Of a stretch of DNA of 64,000 bases, positions 17,225-24,680 are shown piece by piece (positions within the stretch are counted from its first letter, which is position 1; every line of letters begins with the position of its first letter). The translations under genes and the position numbers were made by a program. The stretch comes from an uncultured Flavobacterium sp. GTDB lineage: Bacteria; Bacteroidota; Bacteroidia; Flavobacteriales; Flavobacteriaceae. The notes under the pieces were generated by a model. That model did not search any database, had not been told where the DNA came from, and worked only from the letters and a program-made list of their open reading frames with translations. The DNA lies in assembly GCF_963422545.1 (NCBI RefSeq), contig NZ_OY730259.1:8738-72737 (forward strand), given 5' to 3'.

Positions 17225-19168
17225 ATGAAACGATATATTTTTAGAAATTTAATTATAGGGTCAGTAGTTTTGTTCTCCTTTGCTGGCTGCTCCGATATTT
17301 TAGAAGAGAAACCACATGATTTTTATGAACCTGGTTATTTTAAAACGGAGCAAGGAGTATTACAGGGATTAACTTCGCATTATGCCCATTTAAGATGGAT
17401 TTACGGGCAGGCATATTATTATAATTCTGTTGAAACTGGCACTGATGAAGCTACTTACGGACAGCAGGCAGATGGAAATTTTAAAGATCATGACTTGTCA
17501 GGAGTTGGTGTTATCAATCCAACTTCGAGTAGAGCAGATGTAGTGTGGAATAACTCGTATAATGATATAAATACCGCAAGCGGAATTATTGAAAATGGTG
17601 CAGCCGTTGGTGTAGCAAGCAGCCTTATAGCCGAATCTAGATTCTTTAGGGCATTTGATTATTTTTTACTAGTGCAGACATTTGGAGGCGTGCCTTTAGA
17701 TTTAGGAACAGGCGAACTAAAATTTAATACTAAACCGTCAAGATCCTCAAAACGAAATACAGTTACCGAGGTTTATACCAAAGCTATTTTTCCGGATTTA
17801 GTGGCAGCCGTAAATGACTTACCGAACGCTCCAAGATTAACAGGTACTGCAACTAAAACCTTGGCTCGTTTAATATTGTCAAAAGCATACCTGACATACG
17901 GATGGTGGTTAGAAAACCCAAATAATATTCCAACATATCCGGATACACCACGAACAGACCCGGACGGACATAATGCACAATGGTATTTTCAACAGGCATA
18001 TAATTTAGCTTTAGACGGTATTAATAACCCTGGACCATACGCTTTATTGGATTATTATTATGATGTAAACTTAGGATCTAATGATCGTAATAAAGAATTA
18101 ATGCTTTATGCAGACCATACAGAAAAAAGTGAATATTATAATGGAGCAAGTCTTACTTACGGAAGCGGAGGTTCTCCGGATAATTTTGCAGGATGGATGG
18201 GAACATTTAATTATACGGCTATAAGAAGTAAAAATGCTGCCGGAGCTTCGGTTTCGACTGTGCAGCGTGCAGCTGACCAATTCTTAGGTCGCCCGTGGGT
18301 AAGAATGGTACCGCCAATTGAAGTTTTTACAAAAACATTTGCAGATAAAACAAATGATTCAAGATATGACGGAACATTTACTTCTGTTTACCGTGGAAAT
18401 TGGAATTTGAGTGGAACCGGATTAACCAATATACCAACATTGTACAATGCTAATGGGTTACCAATAAGCCCGGGGGACGCTATCGTAACTTTCCTTAATG
18501 ACGAACCGGGTACACCAATTACATATCCCGCTGGAGCAGGTGATAACGGTATTGGAGCCGGAGTTTTACCAGGCAGAGCTGATTATGTAATTTCTCCATC
18601 AGGAATAAGCCGAATAGTATATCCCGGTTTATGGAAATTAGGGCCATACCGCACTGATAATGCCGGAGGATTAGGACAGCCAAATGCCGGAAGCACCAGA
18701 CCATTTCCGGTTGCTAAATTTTCAGAACTTTATTTTGTTGCGGCAGAAGCGGCAGTAAAAGGAGCAACTGGTTCTATGACTGCAAGAGATCTTATAAATG
18801 TAATAAGAGCCCGTGCCGGAAAATGGCGCTGGGATAATAATGGGAAAGTAGCAAAGAATGCAGACAATAGTGTTTTATTAACAAGTGCAACTCCTGCAGT
18901 AATTGACATTAATTATATTCTGGCTGAACGTTCTCGCGAATACTATGGTGAAGGATATCGTTGGTATGATCTGGTAAGAACTCAAAAATGGAATGAAATA
19001 GCCGGAAAATATTCAATTGGTGGATCAAATTACGGACAGCATACGCCACAGATTGTTACAAGAACGATAGATCCGCATCATTATTTGCGTCCAATACCGC
19101 AGGGCCAGTTAGATGGTATGGAAATGTCACAAGCAGATAAGGCAGCTTATCAAAATCCTGGATATTAA
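17225..19168 (+). CDS. SusD-like surface glycan-binding lipoprotein 1
   Basis: This is a 647-residue RagB/SusD family protein, longer than the other two SusD proteins here (497 and 507). The lipoprotein signal ends at FAGC (Cys about residue 21), followed by SDILEEKP. Family marks are ESRFFRAFDYFLLVQTFGGVPL in the N-terminal helical region, and FSELYFVAAEAAVKG, INVIRARAG and LAERSREYYGEGYRWYDLVRT near the C-terminus. It forms the lid of the SusC1 channel. A strong terminator follows at 19259, so susCD1 forms its own transcript. Confidence 0.95.
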   Translation: MKRYIFRNLIIGSVVLFSFAGCSDILEEKPHDFYEPGYFKTEQGVLQGLTSHYAHLRWIYGQAYYYNSVETGTDEATYGQQADGNFKDHDLSGVGVINPTSSRADVVWNNSYNDINTASGIIENGAAVGVASSLIAESRFFRAFDYFLLVQTFGGVPLDLGTGELKFNTKPSRSSKRNTVTEVYTKAIFPDLVAAVNDLPNAPRLTGTATKTLARLILSKAYLTYGWWLENPNNIPTYPDTPRTDPDGHNAQWYFQQAYNLALDGINNPGPYALLDYYYDVNLGSNDRNKELMLYADHTEKSEYYNGASLTYGSGGSPDNFAGWMGTFNYTAIRSKNAAGASVSTVQRAADQFLGRPWVRMVPPIEVFTKTFADKTNDSRYDGTFTSVYRGNWNLSGTGLTNIPTLYNANGLPISPGDAIVTFLNDEPGTPITYPAGAGDNGIGAGVLPGRADYVISPSGISRIVYPGLWKLGPYRTDNAGGLGQPNAGSTRPFPVAKFSELYFVAAEAAVKGATGSMTARDLINVIRARAGKWRWDNNGKVAKNADNSVLLTSATPAVIDINYILAERSREYYGEGYRWYDLVRTQKWNEIAGKYSIGGSNYGQHTPQIVTRTIDPHHYLRPIPQGQLDGMEMSQADKAAYQNPGY

Positions 19169-19258
19169 TCTTAATACTAAAAGCAAATTTAACCGTAATT
19201 ATAAGTGTTGATTTTACAGAATAACTTTATAAGTTGGTTATTTAAGTTTGCTTTAGTT

Positions 19259-19290
19259 AAAGCCGAGGGGTAATCCCTCGGCTTTTAAAT
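19259..19290 (+). terminator. Rho-independent terminator after SusD1
   Basis: The stem AAAGCCGAGGG pairs with CCCTCGGCTTT around the loop GTAAT and ends in T4. It separates susCD1 from the downstream enzyme operon. Confidence 0.85.
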
Positions 19291-19319
19291 TGTAAACTCG
19301 ATTTTGGACAGGAACTATT

Positions 19320-19349
19320 TTGACAGTAATGTAATACCCAATATATTTC
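19320..19349 (+). promoter_or_regulatory. Promoter of the GH43-esterase-GH115 operon
   Basis: TTG (19320-19322, within TTTTGACA), exactly 19 bp and then TATATTTC (19342-19349) match the Bacteroidota -33/-7 pattern. No CAACCGATTG operator or TGCATCA repeat is nearby, so this operon may be constitutive or use another factor. The start codon of GH43 is 65 bp downstream. Confidence 0.5.
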
Positions 19350-19413
19350 AAATTAAACATTTTAAATAACGTAACATTTTCTAAGAGATGTTAATAATAA
19401 CAAATCAGTACAA

Positions 19414-21144
19414 ATGAAGCAGCGAATACTATTTTTCTTATTACCAATATTGTTTCTTTTTTCTTTTAAAGCGTTAGCAGCCAGCGATACCCTTGTAAAA
19501 AAGAAAAGTAAAAAAGCTCCTGTTTTTTCCAATGTCGTTTACAACGGTGATGATCAGGTTTATAAAAATAATCCGTTAAAACCTGACGAGTTTTATACGC
19601 CAATTTTGCAGGGATGTTATCCTGATCCTGCTATTACCAGAAAAGGAGATGATTACTATATGGTATGTTCTTCATTTGCCATGTTTCCTGGCGTGCCAAT
19701 TTTTCACTCTAAAGATTTAGTCAATTGGACAGATTTAGGAGGTATTCTAAATAACGTATCAGAATTTAATCCGCATGATACAGGAATTAGTGCTGGAGTG
19801 TATGCGCCCGGAATTACCTATAATCCGCATAATGATACTTTTTATATGATTGTTACAGCATTTTCCGGAGGTCTTGGAAATATTATTGTTAAAACAAAAG
19901 ATCCTATGAAAGGATGGGGAAGCCCGATAAAATTAGATTTCGGCGGCATCGATCCTTCCATCTTTTTTGATGAAAATGGCAAAGCTTATATTGTCCATAA
20001 TGATGCACCGGATAAAGGAAAAGAATTATACGAAGGACATCGCGTAATTAAAGTTTGGGAATATGATACAAATACAGATAAAGTAATTCCCGGTACAGAT
20101 AAAATTATTGTAGACGGAGGCGTAGATCTTTCTAAAAGACCTATCTGGATTGAGGCTCCGCATTTATATAAAAAAAGCGGAAAATATTATTTAATGTGTG
20201 CCGAAGGTGGAACAGGAGGAAATCACAGTGAGGTTATTTTTATTAGTGATAATCCGAAAGGACCTTTCAAACCATCATCAAATAATCCCATCCTTACCCA
20301 GCGTTATTTTCCAAAAGACAGAACTAACAAAGTAGATTGGGCAGGTCATGCAGATTTAATTCAGGGACCGAATAATAAATATTACGGCGTTTTCTTAGGT
20401 ATTCGCCCTAATGAAAAAGACAAGGTAAACATGGGAAGAGAAACTTTTATACTTCCTGTAGACTGGTCTGGTGAATTTCCTGTTTTTGAAAACGGATTAG
20501 TTCCCATGCAGTCAAAACTAAAAATGCCAGCCGGAGCCACAAACAATACAGGAAAAGAGGATTTTTTTCCTAATGGAAATTTCACTTTTACCGAAAATTT
20601 CACTTCTAAAAAATTAGATTACAGATGGATCGGATTAAGAGGTCCTCGTGAAAACTTTATTTCAGTAAGTAAAAAAGGTTTAGAAATAACACCATTTGAA
20701 GTAAACATAAAAGAAGTTAAACCAACTTCTACACTTTTTTACAGACAGCAGCACAATACATTTTCATTTACAACAACAGTTGATTACAAACCGCAGTCAG
20801 AAAAGGATTTAGCCGGAATTGTCTGCCTTCAAAATGAGCGTTTTAATTATGTATTTGGAATCACAAAAAAAGAAAATGATACTTTTATTGTATTGGAAAG
20901 AACAGAAAAAGGACAGTCAAAAATTATAGCAAGTTCTAAAATCAAAGTAACAAATTCACTTCGTTTGCAGGTAAAAGCGACAGGAGACAGTTATGAATTT
21001 AGTTATGCTGTCAATGGAGTTGATTTTGAAAATTTAGGAGGAACAGTTTCAGGAGATATTCTTTCAACAAATGTTGCCGGAGGTTTTACCGGAGCATTGG
21101 TAGGTTTGTATGCTACTTCTGCAAATGATGCTCGTCCACAATAG
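19414..21144 (+). CDS. Exported GH43 beta-xylosidase/arabinofuranosidase with C-terminal beta-sandwich
   Basis: The 576-residue protein has a signal peptide (cleavage near ALA-AS, residue 23). The GH43 propeller is at about residues 60-360 and a beta-sandwich domain (about 385-570) is of the kind found in two-domain xylosidases. The carboxylates are Asp in CYPDPAI (about 69), Asp in GGIDPSIFFD (about 182) and Glu in WIEAPHLYK (about 248). The block AMFPGVPIFHSKDLVNW resembles the GH43_12 group, whose characterised members are arabinofuranosidases or xylosidases. It heads a long operon of xylan-side-chain enzymes. Its location is probably periplasmic. The exact linkage cut is not readable from the sequence. 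Confidence 0.88.
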   Translation: MKQRILFFLLPILFLFSFKALAASDTLVKKKSKKAPVFSNVVYNGDDQVYKNNPLKPDEFYTPILQGCYPDPAITRKGDDYYMVCSSFAMFPGVPIFHSKDLVNWTDLGGILNNVSEFNPHDTGISAGVYAPGITYNPHNDTFYMIVTAFSGGLGNIIVKTKDPMKGWGSPIKLDFGGIDPSIFFDENGKAYIVHNDAPDKGKELYEGHRVIKVWEYDTNTDKVIPGTDKIIVDGGVDLSKRPIWIEAPHLYKKSGKYYLMCAEGGTGGNHSEVIFISDNPKGPFKPSSNNPILTQRYFPKDRTNKVDWAGHADLIQGPNNKYYGVFLGIRPNEKDKVNMGRETFILPVDWSGEFPVFENGLVPMQSKLKMPAGATNNTGKEDFFPNGNFTFTENFTSKKLDYRWIGLRGPRENFISVSKKGLEITPFEVNIKEVKPTSTLFYRQQHNTFSFTTTVDYKPQSEKDLAGIVCLQNERFNYVFGITKKENDTFIVLERTEKGQSKIIASSKIKVTNSLRLQVKATGDSYEFSYAVNGVDFENLGGTVSGDILSTNVAGGFTGALVGLYATSANDARPQ

Positions 21145-21257
21145 GAAATGGGGTTGGTTTTTTATTTTAATCTATGTGGTTTAAGTCAAAGCAACAGATT
21201 TTAGGAAAGTGTTTTGCGACTTTGAAGAAGAGTTGCGAACGCAAAAAGAATCTACTT

Positions 21258-21475
21258 AAAAAACTTTGCGACTCTGCGACTTTGCGAGATTAAATCATAA
21301 AGCTTCTTTCTCTCAACAGCGAGAAATTTGCACGCAAAGACGCGAAGTCGCAAAGTTTTTTTCTAACAGTTGAAGCTGTAAGAAAAAGAGCTAGGTAGAA
21401 TTAAAGGATTAAAAAAAGATTATAAAATAAAATCTGCTTGATCTGCGAGAAAAATAACTGACATAGATTTAATTC
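21258..21475. repeat. Composite intergenic repeat: long GCAAAGTCGCAAAG hairpin plus ATCTGC block
   Basis: Most of the 367-bp gap between GH43 and the SGNH esterase is non-coding repeat. The arms at 21258-21286 and 21333-21361 are inverted copies of AAAAAACTTTGCGACT...TTTGCG with about three mismatches. They can form a 29-bp hairpin that ends in T7. Next, 21389-21475 repeats the AATTAAAGGATT / AAAATCTGCTTGATCTGCG block also seen at 3905-3979 and 22774. The hairpin could end or weaken transcription inside the operon. Confidence 0.65.
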
Positions 21476-21511
21476 AAAAAAGACAAAAATGTATTTATAA
21501 TTTTTAATAAA

Positions 21512-22756
21512 ATGAACGTAAAAATAAAGTCTATTAAATGCATTATATTTTTTACTCTCCTAATTTTAATTGCAGGATGCACCTCTAATAAAGCATCAAT
21601 TAAAACGGGAGAGAAAAAAGATACTCAAAATTGGACAGGCACTTGGGCAACAGCTCAAATGCTTGTTGAACCCAATAATATGCCGCCTGCACCGGGACTT
21701 GCACAAAATACGCTTCGTCAGATTATTAAAGTATCGCTTGGTGGTAAACAGATTAAACTGCGATTCTCTAATTTGTTTAGCGATCAGCCTACTGCTATTA
21801 AATCAGTAAGTGTTGCCAATGTTATTGAAGCTCCGGCTGTAGATACAAAAACACAGAAAATATTGAGTTTTAAAGGCAGTCCACAAGTAATATTAGGACC
21901 TAATGAAGAAGTGTATTCAGATGTTTTTGATTTTGAATTAAAACCAGGGCAGCTTTTAGCCATTACCATTCATTATGGCGAAGTTTCATCAAAAGTAACC
22001 GGGCATCCAGGTTCCCGCACAACTTCTTATATTCTCGAAGGAGATCATATCAATAACGAATCTTTTGCAGGAGCCGTAAAAACAGATCATTGGTATACTA
22101 TTATGGGAGTTGATATCAGTTCGGCTAAAAATGAGAGTAATGTAATCTGTTTAGGAAATTCAATCATTGACGGACGAGGATCTGGAACAAATAAACAGAA
22201 TCGATGGACAGATATTTTAGCAGCACGTTTGAGAGCCAATAAAAGTACAGCACATATTGGAGTTCTTAATTTAGGAATTGGGGGAAATTGTGTAGTTAGA
22301 GGAGGTTTAGGACCAACAGCCTTAAACCGTTTTGACAGAGATGTACTTTCTCAAAAAGGAACCAAATGGCTAATTATTCTCGAAGGAATAAATGATATTG
22401 GTGGTATTAAAAAAGTAGAAGACGCATCTGTTACGGCAAAAGAAATTATAGACGGTTATAAAATAATGATTGATAAAGTCCATGCGAAAGGATTAAAAGT
22501 ATTTGGCGGTACAATTCTGCCATTCGAAAAATCCTTTTATGATGCGCCTTACAAACAACAGGCAAGAGATATTGTAAACGAATGGATTCGAGCTAAAGGT
22601 AATTTTGATGCTGTAATCGATTTTGATAAAGAAATGGCTTCAGGGATTGGTTCCAAAACAATTTTATCAGACATGCACGACGGCGATTTTCTGCATCCAA
22701 ATGAAAAAGGCTATCAGAGAATGGGAGAAGCAGTAGATTTAGATTTATTTAAGTAG
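21512..22756 (+). CDS. SGNH/GDSL-family esterase lipoprotein, probable xylan deacetylase
   Basis: The 414-residue protein has a lipoprotein signal (LIAGC, Cys about residue 23) and an N-terminal beta-rich region (about 45-200). The SGNH hydrolase domain follows. Block I is CLGNSIIDG, where Asn replaces the usual Asp beside the catalytic Ser (about 216). Block II Gly is in LNLGIGGN, block III Asn is in LEGINDIG (about 294), and the block V Asp/His pair is in DGDFLHPN (about 391-394). The fold fits enzymes that remove acetyl groups from carbohydrates. Placement between GH43 and the CE6-CE1 esterase suggests acetyl-xylan, but the substrate is inferred. Confidence 0.85.
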   Translation: MNVKIKSIKCIIFFTLLILIAGCTSNKASIKTGEKKDTQNWTGTWATAQMLVEPNNMPPAPGLAQNTLRQIIKVSLGGKQIKLRFSNLFSDQPTAIKSVSVANVIEAPAVDTKTQKILSFKGSPQVILGPNEEVYSDVFDFELKPGQLLAITIHYGEVSSKVTGHPGSRTTSYILEGDHINNESFAGAVKTDHWYTIMGVDISSAKNESNVICLGNSIIDGRGSGTNKQNRWTDILAARLRANKSTAHIGVLNLGIGGNCVVRGGLGPTALNRFDRDVLSQKGTKWLIILEGINDIGGIKKVEDASVTAKEIIDGYKIMIDKVHAKGLKVFGGTILPFEKSFYDAPYKQQARDIVNEWIRAKGNFDAVIDFDKEMASGIGSKTILSDMHDGDFLHPNEKGYQRMGEAVDLDLFK

Positions 22757-22773
22757 ATGTGTTTCAAATAAAA

Positions 22774-22867
22774 GCACAGATTAAAAAGATCATAAAATAA
22801 AAATCTGCTCAATCTGCGAGAAAAAATATTTAGCGCACAGTTTTAATTTGGAAATCAAAATAGAATT
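22774..22867. repeat. Intergenic repeat, ATCTGCTCAATCTGCG block
   Basis: This is a shortened copy of the element at 3905-3979 and 21389-21475. It reads AAATCTGCTCAATCTGCGAG followed by TTTAATTTGGAAATCAA, which also follows the first copy (about 3985-4001). It fills the gap before the CE6-CE1 gene. Confidence 0.6.
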
Positions 22868-22975
22868 TAGGAGTTAAATAAATAATACACATTTCAAGAG
22901 TCAGACATTTTTGATTAAAAATTTTAATAACGGTTTTTTCTAAAATATTTTAAAACTAAACAAATTCATATATAA

Positions 22976-24658
22976 ATGAAATCAATAATTAAGTTTTCAG
23001 TATTTGCAATTCTTTTTTTTATAGCGGAAAAAGGATATTCACAAGATCCAAATTTTCATGTTTATTTGAGTTTTGGACAATCCAATATGGAAGGTTTTGC
23101 CAAAATAGAACCTCAGGATAAAACAGATGTTAATCCACGTTTTCAGGTTTTAGCCGCAGTTAACTGTCCTGAAATGGGACGTGAAAAGGGAAAATGGTAC
23201 ACAGCTGTTCCGCCTTTGTGTAGATGTACAACGGGACTAACTCCGATGGATTATTTTGGAAGAACTATGCTATCGAATCTTCCACAGAATGTAAAAGTTG
23301 GTGTTGTAAATGTTGCTGTTGGAGGCTGTAAAATTGAACTTTTTGATAAAAATAACTTCGAAAGTTATGTCGCAGATTCTCCGGACTGGTTAAAAAACAT
23401 AGTAAAACAATACGACGGAAATCCATATGCAAGATTGGTAGAAATGGCAAAAATTGCTCAAAAAAAAGGAGTAATAAAAGGTATTTTACTTCATCAGGGA
23501 GAATCCAATACAGGTGATACACTCTGGCCACAAAAAGTAAAAATAGTATATGATAATTTAATAAAAGACCTGAATCTCGATCCTAAAAAAGTACCGTTAC
23601 TTTCTGGAGAAACCGTAAATGAAGATCAGAACGGCAAGTGCGGCAGCATGAATAAGATAATTGCAAAACTGCCACAAGTTATACCAAACTCTTATGTTAT
23701 TTCGTCAAAAGGATGTACAGTTGAAACTGATTTTTTACACTTTAATGCTGATGGTTACAGAGAATTAGGAAAACGTTACGCTGAAAAGATGTTATCGCTG
23801 TCAGGTTACACATTATTTGATGGCAAAGAACCTTTTATAGTTCATGCTCCTCTTGGATTTGATGAGGTTAATCCAAATACAAAAGAAGGAAAAATCGAAA
23901 CACTGAGTTACGAATCTAAAACAGTAGGTTCAACCAGAAAAGTGACAGTTTACACGCCGCCGGGATTCAATAAAAGTAAAAAATATCCGGTTTTATATCT
24001 TCTTCATGGAATAGGAGGAGATGAGAAAGAATGGTTAAATGGTGGAAATCCAAATGTTATATTGGATGATCTTTATGCAGAAGGAAAGTTACAGCCTATG
24101 ATTGTAGTAATGCCAAACGGAAGGGCAATGAAAGACGATAGTGCAACTGGCGATATCATGGCTGCCGATAAAGTAAAAGCTTTTAGTGTTTTTGAAAAAG
24201 ATCTTCTAAATGATTTGATTCCTTTTATTGAAAAAAAATACCCGGCTCTAAAAGACAGAGAACATCGTGCAATTGCCGGATTATCTATGGGAGGCGGACA
24301 GTCTTTAAATTTCGGATTAGGGAATTTAGATAAGTTCGCCTGGATAGGAGCATTTTCGGCTGCGCCTAATACTAAAGCGGCAGAGGAATTATTGCCTAAA
24401 CCCGAAGATGCAAAAAAGAAACTCAAATTGCTTTGGATTTCCTGCGGCGATAAGGACTGGCTTATAGAAAACAGCTCACGCACACACGATTATTTAGCTA
24501 AAAATAACGTACCTCATATTTACTATATCGAGCCTGGAGTACATGACTTTAAGGTTTGGAAAAATGGGTTGTATATGTTTTCTCAGTTTTTATTTAAAGA
24601 TGTAGATCCTTCCGTTTTTCAAAAGTATAGTATTTCTACAGTCACTATTGAGAAGTAA
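22976..24658 (+). CDS. Two-domain esterase: CE6-like (SASA) plus CE1-like
   Basis: This 560-residue exported protein (signal peptide ending near GYS-QD) fuses two esterase folds. The N-terminal part (about 22-280) is a CE6/sialate-O-acetylesterase-type SGNH domain. It has the catalytic Ser in FGQSNMEG (about 36), LLHQGESNTGD (about 170-180) and the His in FLHFNADGY. The C-terminal part (about 310-555) is an alpha/beta hydrolase of the CE1/esterase D type, with VYTPPGF, PVLYLLHGIGGDE, nucleophile GLSMGG (about 436) and a late His in GVHDF. CE6 members are acetyl-xylan esterases; CE1 includes acetyl-xylan and feruloyl esterases. One polypeptide may therefore remove two kinds of acyl group. GH115 starts 22 bp downstream. 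Confidence 0.88.
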   Translation: MKSIIKFSVFAILFFIAEKGYSQDPNFHVYLSFGQSNMEGFAKIEPQDKTDVNPRFQVLAAVNCPEMGREKGKWYTAVPPLCRCTTGLTPMDYFGRTMLSNLPQNVKVGVVNVAVGGCKIELFDKNNFESYVADSPDWLKNIVKQYDGNPYARLVEMAKIAQKKGVIKGILLHQGESNTGDTLWPQKVKIVYDNLIKDLNLDPKKVPLLSGETVNEDQNGKCGSMNKIIAKLPQVIPNSYVISSKGCTVETDFLHFNADGYRELGKRYAEKMLSLSGYTLFDGKEPFIVHAPLGFDEVNPNTKEGKIETLSYESKTVGSTRKVTVYTPPGFNKSKKYPVLYLLHGIGGDEKEWLNGGNPNVILDDLYAEGKLQPMIVVMPNGRAMKDDSATGDIMAADKVKAFSVFEKDLLNDLIPFIEKKYPALKDREHRAIAGLSMGGGQSLNFGLGNLDKFAWIGAFSAAPNTKAAEELLPKPEDAKKKLKLLWISCGDKDWLIENSSRTHDYLAKNNVPHIYYIEPGVHDFKVWKNGLYMFSQFLFKDVDPSVFQKYSISTVTIEK

Positions 24659-24680
24659 TTTTTAAATAAGAAAAAACAGA

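Noticed and set aside
24073..24483. 136-residue antisense frame in the CE6-CE1 gene
   Set aside because: It lies fully opposite the conserved CE1 domain and its composition mirrors the sense codons.
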